NCBI GenBank assembly: GCA_964465155.1
Contig: CAYXIH010000063.1
Coordinates: forward strand, 1-11,461
DNA: 11,461 nt
Direction of reading: 5' to 3'
Origin: Spiro-02 sp964465155
Lineage (GTDB): Bacteria > Spirochaetota > Spirochaetia > Sphaerochaetales > Sphaerochaetaceae
This document shows positions 1 to 6,702 of this stretch, piece by piece. A model generated the notes under the pieces. It saw nothing but the letters and a program-made list of their open reading frames with translations, ran no database searches and was not told where the DNA came from. The position numbers and the translations under genes were made by a program. How positions within the stretch are numbered: position 1 is the stretch's first letter; the number at the start of each line of letters is the position of its first letter.

Positions 1-143
1 TGCTGGCGTTTGGAGAGTTTGTCGATATTGTTGGTAAAATGAGCTTGGGAGAGGAGTGACCGCCCTTCCTCGCTCAATGCGCAATCCATGATCTCCTGCA
101 GTACTACTGCAAAACCGAGATCCTCAAGAGTCTTCTTCCACAT
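1..143 (-). CDS. mutS2: Endonuclease MutS2, N-terminal fragment (partial, runs off the left edge)
   Basis: Reading leftwards from an ATG at 143, 47 codons stay open to the edge. The peptide begins MWKKTLEDLGFAVVLQEI and continues CALSEEGRSLL. This matches the characteristic MutS2 opening (KTLE-L-F--IL--I---A-SE-G). MutS2 proteins are ATPases of the MutS family with a C-terminal Smr nuclease domain. They suppress homologous recombination and, in Bacillus, split collided ribosomes. Only the first part of the N-terminal region is visible here, so the ATPase and Smr domains cannot be checked. The start codon lies inside the end of rsgA in another frame (20-bp overlap), with a weak AGGACC ribosome-binding sequence just upstream, which suggests translational coupling. 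An internal ATG at 105, preceded by AGGAGATC, is an alternative start. The family call rests on a short stretch and is fairly but not fully secure. Confidence 0.78.
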   Translation of the reverse strand, partial: MWKKTLEDLGFAVVLQEIMDCALSEEGRSLLSQAHFTNNIDKLSKRQ

Positions 144-1182
144 GGTCCTGTACCGTCTTTCCCACGCCATCGCGGCTATCGTGCAGCTTGTTCTTGCGTT
201 GGAACTTGCCGCTCTTGCTGGTCGTAACGGTCTTGCCGTTTGCCTGCATGCTGTCCATCTGCCACTGGGGCACCCGCTCATCCAATGAAGCAAGCATCCG
301 CAGGTAGCTCTCATACCGATCGGGATGAATCAGTCCCTCCTCAGCCAGTTCCTTGACCATGCACCCCGGCTCCTCCGAATGGAGGCACCCGGCGAATTCA
401 CACAGGTGAGACGGTTCGCGGAACTCAGGAAACGAGTCGGCGATGAGGTGCGGGTCGCCATGGGGTACGAGGATCTCACGGACACCGGGGGTATCCACTG
501 CCGTGAACCCAGGGCCCTCAAGCATGATAGAATGGTTGGTCGTATGGCGCCCACGGTTGAACTTTGCCGAGACCTCGCCCGTCCTTTGGTTGGATGCCGA
601 TCCCAGCATCCGGTTGATCAAGGTGGACTTGCCCACCCCGCTTTGCCCAACGAAAGCCACGGTCTTCCCCTGCAGCTTGTCGATCAGCTGCTGTACATTC
701 TCACCAGTCTTTGCCGAGACGGCCATTGTCTGGTATCCCAGCTCGGAGAACAGGTGGAACCGTTCATACTCGTCCTCGGTCAGCAGGATGTCGCTCTTGT
801 TCATCACGATCATTACTTCGATCCCACGGGAACAAGCAATGACTCTGTCGATGAAGCGGGGGCGGAACGGTGGGCTCTCAGCCGAGCACACGCAGATGAC
901 CAAGTCCATGTTGGCCACGACCGTCTGGTTGCATTCTCCCTTGACATTCCATCGTTGGAAACTGTTGCGCCGTGGCAATCTCTGGACGATCTGCCCCTCG
1001 CTGTGGATACCCGCAGCGGTGAACAGGACTAGGTCACCGACGGCAAGGGGGTTGTATTCCCCCACTACCCCAGGCAGCTGCTTGCCCTTGATACGGCACG
1101 TATATGTCTGGGAATCCGATTTGACGGTATATATGTTGTTGATGCCGCGCCAGATGACGCCGCATAGGTTTTGTTCTTCCAA
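124..1182 (-). CDS. rsgA: Ribosome small-subunit-dependent GTPase RsgA (YjeQ)
   Basis: RsgA is a circularly permuted GTPase that helps late maturation of the 30S subunit. The order of motifs shows the permutation. Numbering from the far-upstream in-frame ATG at 1260, G4 NKSD is at residues 154-157, the P-loop GQSGVGKST at 205-213 and G3 DTPG at 256-259. The zinc site C287, C292, H294, C300 follows, then a basic C-terminal tail. An OB-fold-like region precedes the G domain. I place the start at the TTG at 1182 (352 aa). AGGAGC at 1191-1196 lies 8 nt upstream, and the longer reading would run through an excellent promoter at 1207-1235. The length fits the family (about 300-350 aa). The 3' end overlaps the mutS2 start. 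Gene identity is secure; the start is inferred. Confidence 0.95.
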   Translation of the reverse strand: MEEQNLCGVIWRGINNIYTVKSDSQTYTCRIKGKQLPGVVGEYNPLAVGDLVLFTAAGIHSEGQIVQRLPRRNSFQRWNVKGECNQTVVANMDLVICVCSAESPPFRPRFIDRVIACSRGIEVMIVMNKSDILLTEDEYERFHLFSELGYQTMAVSAKTGENVQQLIDKLQGKTVAFVGQSGVGKSTLINRMLGSASNQRTGEVSAKFNRGRHTTNHSIMLEGPGFTAVDTPGVREILVPHGDPHLIADSFPEFREPSHLCEFAGCLHSEEPGCMVKELAEEGLIHPDRYESYLRMLASLDERVPQWQMDSMQANGKTVTTSKSGKFQRKNKLHDSRDGVGKTVQDHVEEDS

Positions 1183-1188
1183 GCGTTG

Positions 1189-1216
1189 TTGCTCCTGATG
1201 GGCAACATTGTATACT
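1189..1216 (+). promoter_or_regulatory. Candidate promoter of the alcohol dehydrogenase operon
   Basis: On the plus strand TATACT (1211-1216, five of six consensus bases) has TTGCTC (1189-1194) 16 bp upstream. The -35 is weak (TTG only). The -10 overlaps the divergent rsgA -10 at 1211-1212, so polymerase could hardly occupy both at once. The predicted start near 1223 puts the inverted repeat at 1229-1253 just downstream, where a bound protein would block elongation. Confidence 0.45.
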
Positions 1217-1235
1217 ACCAACCAACCTGTTTCAA
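1207..1235 (-). promoter_or_regulatory. Sigma-70 type promoter of rsgA
   Basis: On the minus strand a -35 TTGAAA (1230-1235) and a -10 TACAAT (1207-1212) are separated by exactly 17 bp. Both hexamers match the consensus at five of six positions. Transcription would start near 1200, just upstream of the AGGAGC ribosome-binding site and the TTG start at 1182. The -35 lies within the left arm of the inverted repeat at 1229-1253. Confidence 0.7.
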
Positions 1236-1253
1236 CATCTCGGTTGTTGAAAC
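1229..1253. promoter_or_regulatory. Perfect 9-7-9 inverted repeat, probable operator between rsgA and the dehydrogenase operon
   Basis: GTTTCAACA (1229-1237) and TGTTGAAAC (1245-1253) are perfect reverse complements separated by 7 bp. The left arm covers the -35 of rsgA, and the element lies between the candidate plus-strand promoter and the ATG at 1280. No U-run follows, so it is not an intrinsic terminator. Size and placement suit a dimeric repressor. I do not recognise the motif as that of a known regulator. Confidence 0.55.
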
Positions 1254-1279
1254 GCGACATCTGCTGTATTGTGGAGGAT

Positions 1280-2464
1280 ATGGAAAACTTCGAGTTCTAC
1301 AATCCAACACGGATCATCTTCGGAAACGGGACCATATCACAAGTCGGCAAACGGTTGTCCGACTGCCATGCAAACAAGGTGCTTGTCCATACCGGCGGGT
1401 CGTCCGCACGGAAGTCTGGAGTCCTTGACCAAGTACTCCAGTCCTTGCGTGACGCCTCTATTGCCTATGTCGAGCTCTGCGGTGTTGTCCCAAACCCCAG
1501 GCTCTCTCTGGTTCGTACCGGCATCAAGTTGGTGAAAGATGAGGGAATCGACTGTATCCTTGCAGTTGGTGGAGGATCTGTCATCGATTCGGCAAAGGCC
1601 ATTGCATTTGGTGCATGCCTTGCAGATGGGAAAGACATCTGGGACGACTACTTCATGCAGCCCAAGGCTGTGATCCCCGCGGCGCTGCCTATTGGGGTAG
1701 TGCTGACCATCCCTGCCGCAGGATCGGAGAGCTCGATGTCCTGCGTCATCTCCAATGAGGAGACAGGGTTCAAGCGGGGTGTCAAGAGCGAACACTATCT
1801 CCCACGATTCGCCATCCTGGACCCAATGGTGACCATGACGCTGCCTGCATTCCAGACAGCATGCGGGGCGATAGACATCCATGCCCACATGATGGAGCGG
1901 TATTTCACCCCCCATGACCACAACGACGTGACCGACCAGCTCCTGGAAGGGGCAATGCGCAGCGTCATCGCCAACTCCCTGAGGATCCAAGACCATCCCG
2001 ATGACTATGAGTACCGGGCACAGATGATGTATGCCGGCACGATTGCCCACAACAACTCCCTCAACCCAGGACGAGGTGGCGGGGACTGGGCAAGCCACCA
2101 GATAGAACATGAGCTGAGCGCCCGCTACGACATGACCCATGGTGCTGGCCTTGCAATCGTCATCCCTGCTTGGATGAAGTATGTGAGCAAGGTCCACCCC
2201 AAGCGGTTCGTCCAGTATGCAATCCGAGTGTGGGGCATCACCCTCCCCCTGTCGGATGAGAGCGGCATCATCGAGGCCATGATAGAGAGCCAGGAGCGTT
2301 GGTACCACACGTTGGGAATCCCCACCCGGCTGTCCGATGTCTCCTACGACAGCACATTCTTCCAGGACATGGCGACCAAGGCGTTGGTGAACAAGGGAAG
2401 CATCGGGGCCTACATGCAGCTGGGCCATGAGGACATCGTCAAGATCCTCGAGCTGAGCCTGTAG
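1280..2464 (+). CDS. Iron-dependent alcohol dehydrogenase (BdhA/YugJ/YqhD-like), NADPH-type aldehyde reductase
   Basis: This is a group III, iron-containing alcohol dehydrogenase of 394 aa, usually reducing aldehydes with NADPH in the cytoplasm. The N-terminus FEFYNPTRIIFGNG is the family signature. GGGSVIDSAK (97-106) is the nucleotide-binding glycine motif, and HTGGSS (37-42) resembles the NADPH 2'-phosphate site of YqhD. The predicted metal ligands are D199, H203, H273 and H287, whose spacing (4, 70, 14) closely matches the Asp-His-His-His set of YqhD. The ATG at 1280 fits the conserved N-terminus, although GGAGG lies only 2 nt before it, which is unusually close. It is the first gene of a four-gene operon; the next start is 8 bp after its stop. 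The natural substrate cannot be read from sequence. Family call is secure. Confidence 0.93.
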   Translation: MENFEFYNPTRIIFGNGTISQVGKRLSDCHANKVLVHTGGSSARKSGVLDQVLQSLRDASIAYVELCGVVPNPRLSLVRTGIKLVKDEGIDCILAVGGGSVIDSAKAIAFGACLADGKDIWDDYFMQPKAVIPAALPIGVVLTIPAAGSESSMSCVISNEETGFKRGVKSEHYLPRFAILDPMVTMTLPAFQTACGAIDIHAHMMERYFTPHDHNDVTDQLLEGAMRSVIANSLRIQDHPDDYEYRAQMMYAGTIAHNNSLNPGRGGGDWASHQIEHELSARYDMTHGAGLAIVIPAWMKYVSKVHPKRFVQYAIRVWGITLPLSDESGIIEAMIESQERWYHTLGIPTRLSDVSYDSTFFQDMATKALVNKGSIGAYMQLGHEDIVKILELSL

Positions 2465-2472
2465 GAGTCCAG

Positions 2473-3063
2473 ATGTTTACATTCAACACTTGCTCCCATC
2501 CAGGATGCGACAGCCGTGTCTGCGACTCAACAACTACCTGCTACCGCCACAGCACCGAGCAGCCACGGCTGCTGCAGCAAGCAGTGCAGCTGCTCACATC
2601 CAAGGCACGGGTGGGAGACTTGACCCTCACAGAAGGGAACTTCAGCAACCTAGATTGCAGGGGCTCCCACCTGCTGACCTGCAACCTGGGGTATGGCACG
2701 TTCCATGACGTGGACTTCTCCACATCCCGCATGGTCACCTCCTACTTTGACTTTTCTTTGTTCGAGGACTGCAAGTTCCACGACGTCGACCTGCGCTACT
2801 GCGTCTTTGCCGGCAGCAAGTTCATCAACTGCGACCTGGGCGGATCGATGCTCCTGCACTGCAACTTCATGGGGTGTGATTTCCTCAACTGCACGTTTGC
2901 ATCAAGCGACCTCTACTACTCCAACTTCATGACCAGCCACATGCGCGACGTCGACATGAGCGACTGCAACATGAAGAAGACTGATTTGCGCCATACCGAC
3001 CGCCGAAGGGTGTCGTTCAAATACTCCAACTATGAGGAGGCGGGCTTCACCAACGAGGTGTAG
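2473..3063 (+). CDS. Pentapeptide-repeat protein with N-terminal Cys/His (putative zinc) motif
   Basis: The protein has 196 aa. Residues 7-26 carry C-x4-C-x4-C-x5-C-x2-H; C7, C12, C23 and H26 would suit a small zinc site. After a short linker, residues 55-192 follow a five-residue register with F, L or M at the centre (57, 67, 72, 77 and so on to 192), about 28 pentapeptides or seven coils of a right-handed quadrilateral beta-helix. Centres at 62 (Cys) and 177 (Arg) break the pattern. The inward i-2 position is Cys at 70, 100, 110, 120, 130, 135, 140 and 165. No signal peptide or membrane segment is visible. AGGAG lies 5 nt before the ATG. It sits in the operon between a dehydrogenase and a hydrolase. 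Pentapeptide proteins vary widely in function, some being gyrase-protecting DNA mimics; none can be assigned here. Confidence 0.88.
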   Translation: MFTFNTCSHPGCDSRVCDSTTTCYRHSTEQPRLLQQAVQLLTSKARVGDLTLTEGNFSNLDCRGSHLLTCNLGYGTFHDVDFSTSRMVTSYFDFSLFEDCKFHDVDLRYCVFAGSKFINCDLGGSMLLHCNFMGCDFLNCTFASSDLYYSNFMTSHMRDVDMSDCNMKKTDLRHTDRRRVSFKYSNYEEAGFTNEV

Positions 3064-3071
3064 CCCATACC

Positions 3072-3665
3072 ATGAAGATATTCCAGCATTTTTCGGTGGT
3101 AGGCTTTTGCAATACCTATATCGTAGGGCATGACGACGGAGGACCTGCGATCCTCATCGACCCAGGCCATGTGGACACGGAGCTGATCGACCTCATCGAG
3201 GAGAACCATTATGACATCAAGGCGATACTGCTGACCCACCGCCACGATGCCCATGCAAAAGGGCTGGGTACCCTCCTGAAGATCTACACGCCCACCGTCC
3301 ATGCCGCGGCCGCCTCCATCTATGACTACAAGGTCAACGAGATCAACGACAACCAGACGTTGGACCTCTGTGGATTCGAGGTGCAGATGATCCATGTCCC
3401 AGGCCATTCCCTGGACAGCATGGTGTTCCGCATAGACCGTGCCTTGTTTACAGGCGATGTCCTGATGGCAGGTCGCATTGGGTCGACTCCAGGGTTCATG
3501 GAGCGGGAGCTGCTTCGCAGGGCGATACGCAAACGCCTGCTCTCCTTGGACGAGCACCTGCTGCTGTTCCCAGGACATGGGGCACCCAGCTCCCTGAAGA
3601 TTGAGAAGATGTTCAACCCCGAGCTGCTTGAAATCATAGCAGGCACGGCGGAGATTACAAAATAG
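3072..3665 (+). CDS. Metallo-beta-lactamase-fold hydrolase, glyoxalase-II-like, with altered metal motif
   Basis: This 197-aa protein has the size and motif order of the small glyoxalase-II-like hydrolases: an N-terminal strand ending in N14-T-Y, LIDPG (28-32), the first metal motif at 56-61, VPGHS with H112, FTGD with D129, and FPGHG with H169. The first motif reads H-R-H-D-A-H, whereas the family consensus is H-x-H-x-D-H. The Asp normally binding the second metal is therefore Ala60, with an Asp one residue earlier at 59. All other ligands are present. Members usually hydrolyse thioesters such as lactoylglutathione. Its position after an alcohol dehydrogenase and before an aldo/keto reductase fits aldehyde detoxification, but that is inference. 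It begins 8 bp after the pentapeptide gene; the nearest GAGG lies in that gene's last codons. Confidence 0.88.
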   Translation: MKIFQHFSVVGFCNTYIVGHDDGGPAILIDPGHVDTELIDLIEENHYDIKAILLTHRHDAHAKGLGTLLKIYTPTVHAAAASIYDYKVNEINDNQTLDLCGFEVQMIHVPGHSLDSMVFRIDRALFTGDVLMAGRIGSTPGFMERELLRRAIRKRLLSLDEHLLLFPGHGAPSSLKIEKMFNPELLEIIAGTAEITK

Positions 3666-3682
3666 CACAAGGACAGAACTAC

Positions 3683-4801
3683 ATGGACTATCGATACCCC
3701 AGTACCCTTTCACGGGAAGTCTCACTCCTCGGCTTCGGATGCATGCGCTTCCCGAAGGTTTCCCCCGATACCCCCGACATTGATGTCACCAAGGCCACCG
3801 AGATGGTCCGCCTTGCATATGAGTCGGGCGTCAACTACTTCGACACAGCATATATCTACCATGGGGGTACCAGCGAGCAGTTCATCGGCAGCGTCCTCAG
3901 GTCGTACCCGCGCGACAGCTACATGCTCGCCTCGAAGATGCCGCTTTGGTGCGTCAAGGAAGCATCAGACATCCCCCGCATCTTCGAAGAGCAGCTGCAG
4001 CGTTGTGGCGTAGAGTTCTTCGACAACTACCTGATGCATGCACTGGATAGCCAATCGGTCAAGAAGATGGTGGAGTATGGTGCCTATGAGTACCTGCAGG
4101 CCCAACGGGAGGCTGGCCGTATCCGCAACATCGGATTCTCCTTCCATGACAGCCCGGCAGTCCTTTCGGATATCCTGGGACGCTGGAAGTGGGACTTCGT
4201 GCAGCTGCAGCTCAACTACGTGGACTGGCAGCTTCAGAATGCACAGGCACAGTATGAGATTGCAACCAAAGCTGGGATTCCTGTGATCGTCATGGAGCCC
4301 ATCAGGGGCGGTGCACTTGCAGCTGGTGCCGAGGTGTTGGCCAAGGCCGAGCCTGGCGCGTCCCCCGCTTCCTGGGCACTGCGCTTTGCAGGTTCTCTTG
4401 CCAATGTGATGACAGTCTTGAGCGGCATGTCCGATATGAGCCAGGTGCGGGAGAACATCAGCACGTTCAGCCCGCTGGTTCCATTGGACGGGCAGGAACG
4501 GCAGGTGCTGCACCAGGCGGCAGAGGCCTACATGGCGACACGCACGGTCCCCTGCACGGGCTGTGCCTACTGCATGCCATGTGCATCAGGGGTGAAGATC
4601 CCCCAGGTGTTCGCAGCGTACAATGGATTTTGCACATCCCATGACGTGCAGGCCTTTGCGGACGACTATGCAATGATTGGGAGCGAGCACACTGCAGGCT
4701 CGTGCACTGGATGCAAGGCCTGCAAGCAGGCGTGTCCTCAGGCAATAGACATTCCCAAGAAACTCGAGGAGATAGAGACTTTCTATGAATCCCTCTCCTA
4801 G
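3683..4801 (+). CDS. Aldo/keto reductase with C-terminal iron-sulfur cysteine motifs
   Basis: This 372-aa protein joins a TIM-barrel aldo/keto reductase to a ferredoxin-like tail. The catalytic tetrad is D54, Y59, K85 and H119, in the contexts YFDTAY-Y, LASKMP and LMHAL. The EPIRGG segment (205-210) belongs to the NADPH-binding half of the barrel. The tail has C291, C294, C297, C300 (CTGCAYCMPC) and C341, C344, C347, C351 (CTGCKACKQACP), the usual pair of motifs in the oxidoreductase subgroup common in anaerobes. It probably reduces an aldehyde or ketone, perhaps exchanging electrons through the clusters; the substrate is unknown. It is the last gene of the operon, 17 bp after the hydrolase, with AAGGA 9 nt before the ATG. 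Its TAG overlaps the stop codon of the convergent pseudouridine synthase gene by 3 bp, leaving no room for a terminator between them. Confidence 0.93.
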   Translation: MDYRYPSTLSREVSLLGFGCMRFPKVSPDTPDIDVTKATEMVRLAYESGVNYFDTAYIYHGGTSEQFIGSVLRSYPRDSYMLASKMPLWCVKEASDIPRIFEEQLQRCGVEFFDNYLMHALDSQSVKKMVEYGAYEYLQAQREAGRIRNIGFSFHDSPAVLSDILGRWKWDFVQLQLNYVDWQLQNAQAQYEIATKAGIPVIVMEPIRGGALAAGAEVLAKAEPGASPASWALRFAGSLANVMTVLSGMSDMSQVRENISTFSPLVPLDGQERQVLHQAAEAYMATRTVPCTGCAYCMPCASGVKIPQVFAAYNGFCTSHDVQAFADDYAMIGSEHTAGSCTGCKACKQACPQAIDIPKKLEEIETFYESLS

Positions 4802-5646
4802 TAGAGGAACATCTGCTCGTCCCCCCGTCTCCTGGTGGGGACGGTCAGGCTCCGAAGCACGTCTTTGAAGCGCTGTGGCATCGGGGCCGTGAACTTCATC
4901 CGCTGCAGCGTAGTCGGCTGGTCCAGCCGAAGCTGCAGAGCATGGAGCATCAGCGTCGCTTCGGGAAACGAGGCATCCTTGCGGCTATAGATGGGATCCC
5001 CCAACACCGGGTGGCCGATGCTCTGCATGTGGACCCTAATCTGGTGGGTGCGCCCGGTGAGGATCTTGATCCGCACCAAGGCAAAGCCACTGTATTGCTT
5101 CAAGACCAGGTACTGGCTTTCTGCACGCTTGCCCACATCCACGGCACAAGTCGCGAACTTCTTGCGGTCATTGGGATCGCGCCTGATGCCGGTGACGATG
5201 CGTCCCCTGCGGTGCTCCATGGTCCCCTTGACGATCGCGATATAGAACTTCTCGGTGGTATGGTCCTTGAACTGTGCGCACAGCGAGGCATGTGACAGGC
5301 GGTTGCGGGCAATGACCATCACGCCGCTGGTGTCCTTGTCCAGGCGGTGGACGATTCCAGGGCGCAGGGGTTGTCCCTGNNNNNNNNNNNNNNNNNNNNN
5401 NNNNNNNNNNNNNNNNNNNNNNNNNNNNNNNNNNNNNNNNNNNNNNNNNNNNNNNNNNNNNNNNNNNNNNNNNNNNNNNGGCTTGCTGCGCTTGCAGGCA
5501 ACTCCATCAAGGAGAATGATGGTATCCTTGTCGCCGATGAGGGTACGGCTCAGCCCCTGGGCATTCGCAGCCACATATGCATCAACGCGTACCTTACCCT
5601 CTACGGGGCCTACGGTCAGCGTCACAAATCTATCTGTACGTACCAT
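4798..5646 (-). CDS. RluA/RluD-family pseudouridine synthase, interrupted by an assembly gap
   Basis: The enzyme converts uridine to pseudouridine in RNA, probably 23S rRNA. The segment after the gap contains HRLDKDTSGVMVIA, whose Asp in H-R-L-D is the catalytic residue, then KFYIAIVKG and the late family motif LTGRTHQIRVHM with GHPVLGDPIY. The part before the gap resembles the S4-like RNA-binding N-terminus. Codons between about 56 and 90 fall in the N run 5380-5479. In E. coli RluD the equivalent interval is roughly twice as long, so the true gap is probably about 200 bp. Both sides share a frame across 100 N, which may be chance. GGGAG lies 6 nt before the ATG, which follows the upstream stop by 1 bp. 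RluD itself is likely, but the exact target site is not provable. Confidence 0.9.
   Translation of the reverse strand: MVRTDRFVTLTVGPVEGKVRVDAYVAANAQGLSRTLIGDKDTIILLDGVACKRSKXXXXXXXXXXXXXXXXXXXXXXXXXXXXXXXXXXQGQPLRPGIVHRLDKDTSGVMVIARNRLSHASLCAQFKDHTTEKFYIAIVKGTMEHRRGRIVTGIRRDPNDRKKFATCAVDVGKRAESQYLVLKQYSGFALVRIKILTGRTHQIRVHMQSIGHPVLGDPIYSRKDASFPEATLMLHALQLRLDQPTTLQRMKFTAPMPQRFKDVLRSLTVPTRRRGDEQMFLY
5380..5479. other. Assembly gap of 100 N inside the pseudouridine synthase gene
   Basis: Exactly 100 undetermined bases, the usual placeholder for a gap of unknown length. The missing stretch encodes the region between the N-terminal domain and the catalytic HRLD motif. Comparison with RluD from memory suggests that more than 100 bp are absent. 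Confidence 0.95.
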
Positions 5647-5647
5647 G

Positions 5648-5995
5648 TCATTCTCCCTTCACTTGCCCGATGATGAAGTCGGTCAAGGCTATTCCAAGCG
5701 AGACACCCGCGGCGACTCCCAGCTGCACCATCGCCGTCTTGATCCCTGCTGTCTGCTCCACCGGCGGTGCACCCAGCCCTATGGCAATATTGTAGGCCGC
5801 CACCACCAGTGGGAGCGTCAGCGGAAACGACCCGAAGAACAATGTCTCGGCCCTGCGCAGCTTTGCCGACCATATGGGAAACTCCTCTGCTGTATATGGC
5901 TCATACGCAGGCAGAGCATCGGCCATCACCGCAGTGGGGATGGCAAGCAACACAATGAGGAGGATGGCAAGCATGCGGCCAAAACGTCTATTCAC
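5648..5995 (-). CDS. Small exported two-helix membrane protein of unknown function (spirochaete type)
   Basis: The product has 115 aa. It starts with basic residues and a hydrophobic stretch (about 8-24) ending in A-V-M-A-D-A, a likely signal peptide cleaved near residue 25. A short hydrophilic segment YEPYTAEEFPIWSAKLRRAE (30-49) follows. Two hydrophobic helices, about 50-74 and 88-110, are each followed by few charged residues, so the mature protein probably lies in a membrane. The conserved-looking hydrophilic segment reminds me of small proteins in other spirochaetes, possibly of the P13 porin type, but I cannot confirm this. The GTG start overlaps the yggS stop by 4 bp (GTGA), and the stop lies 1 bp before the synthase start, so it is translationally coupled on both sides. 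An ATG seven codons in is an alternative start. Confidence 0.82.
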   Translation of the reverse strand: MNRRFGRMLAILLIVLLAIPTAVMADALPAYEPYTAEEFPIWSAKLRRAETLFFGSFPLTLPLVVAAYNIAIGLGAPPVEQTAGIKTAMVQLGVAAGVSLGIALTDFIIGQVKGE

Positions 5996-6702
5996 TTGGT
6001 ATAGTCCCTGGCTCCGAAGATTCGCGTCCCGATGCGCACGAGGGTGGAACCCTCTTCGATGGCAAGGACAAAGTCCCCGCTCATGCCCATCGACAGCGTG
6101 TCGAACATAAGGTGAGGATACCTGATGCGGCAGGTGCTCTGCAAGTCCCGCAATTTGGCAAAGGCCTTGCGCATCGCCATCTCGTCCCCACCCAACGGCC
6201 CGACTGTCATCAGCCCCTGGATAAGGATTCCCTCAAGGCTTCCTGCAACATCGAGGAACTGGTACAGCTCATCCTCCGACGCAAAGCCGGACTTTGCACT
6301 TTCACCGGAGGTGTTGAACTCAAGGAGCACCGGAAGGCGCAGCTCGTTGTCCAATGCACAGCTGGAGACCAACGATGCGATCTTCAGTGAGTCGATGCTG
6401 TCGATGCTGTCCACCAGTGGGACGATCTTTGCCACCTTGTTGCTCTGCAGGTGCCCGATGAGGTGCAGCTGCATGTCGGCAGGCCGCTGTGCATAGGAGG
6501 GGAACTTCCCAACGACTTCCTGCACCCGGTTCTCGCCGAAGATACGGATACCGCTCTCAAAGGCATCCAATACAGCTTCATAGGGATGGGTCTTGCTCAC
6601 TCCCATCAGCGTGACATCCGATGGCTTGCGTCCGCATCGGGTGGCCGCATCGGAAATCTCCTGCAGCACATGCTCTATCTCACGGTTCATGGACTCGTTC
6701 AT
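5992..6702 (-). CDS. yggS: YggS/PLPBP family pyridoxal-phosphate homeostasis protein
   Basis: This cytoplasmic protein binds pyridoxal 5'-phosphate and keeps vitamin B6 and amino-acid pools in balance; no enzymatic reaction is known. It has 236 aa, the usual length. K37 in GVSKTHP is the lysine that forms the Schiff base with the cofactor. Other family motifs are FGENRVQE, HLIGHLQSNK, the segment EFNTSGESAKSGF, LSMGMSGDF and VRIGTRIFG near the end, which together form the alanine-racemase-like barrel and phosphate site. The ATG overlaps the stop of the upstream membrane-protein gene in ATGA, and its own stop overlaps the next start in GTGA. An ATG four codons later is possible. The family call is secure. 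Confidence 0.96.
   Translation of the reverse strand: MNESMNREIEHVLQEISDAATRCGRKPSDVTLMGVSKTHPYEAVLDAFESGIRIFGENRVQEVVGKFPSYAQRPADMQLHLIGHLQSNKVAKIVPLVDSIDSIDSLKIASLVSSCALDNELRLPVLLEFNTSGESAKSGFASEDELYQFLDVAGSLEGILIQGLMTVGPLGGDEMAMRKAFAKLRDLQSTCRIRYPHLMFDTLSMGMSGDFVLAIEEGSTLVRIGTRIFGARDYTK

Noticed and set aside
1..59. A short plus-strand open stretch ending in TGA at 57-59, as the tail of a plus-strand gene.
   Set aside because: The opposite strand reads as the conserved MutS2 N-terminus over the same bases, which explains it better.
325..1032. A 235-codon plus-strand frame within rsgA.
   Set aside because: Antisense to a gene with full GTPase motifs; no motif or ribosome-binding site of its own.
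1337..2428. A long open frame (363 codons) on the minus strand inside the alcohol dehydrogenase gene.
   Set aside because: It is the shadow of a well-supported gene in GC-biased DNA, its translation is rich in His, Val and Gly without motifs, and the sense product is a clear family member.
4818..4843. CGTCCCC/GGGGACG hairpin just after the aldo/keto reductase stop, as a terminator.
   Set aside because: No U-run follows and it lies within the coding region of the convergent pseudouridine synthase gene; probably incidental.
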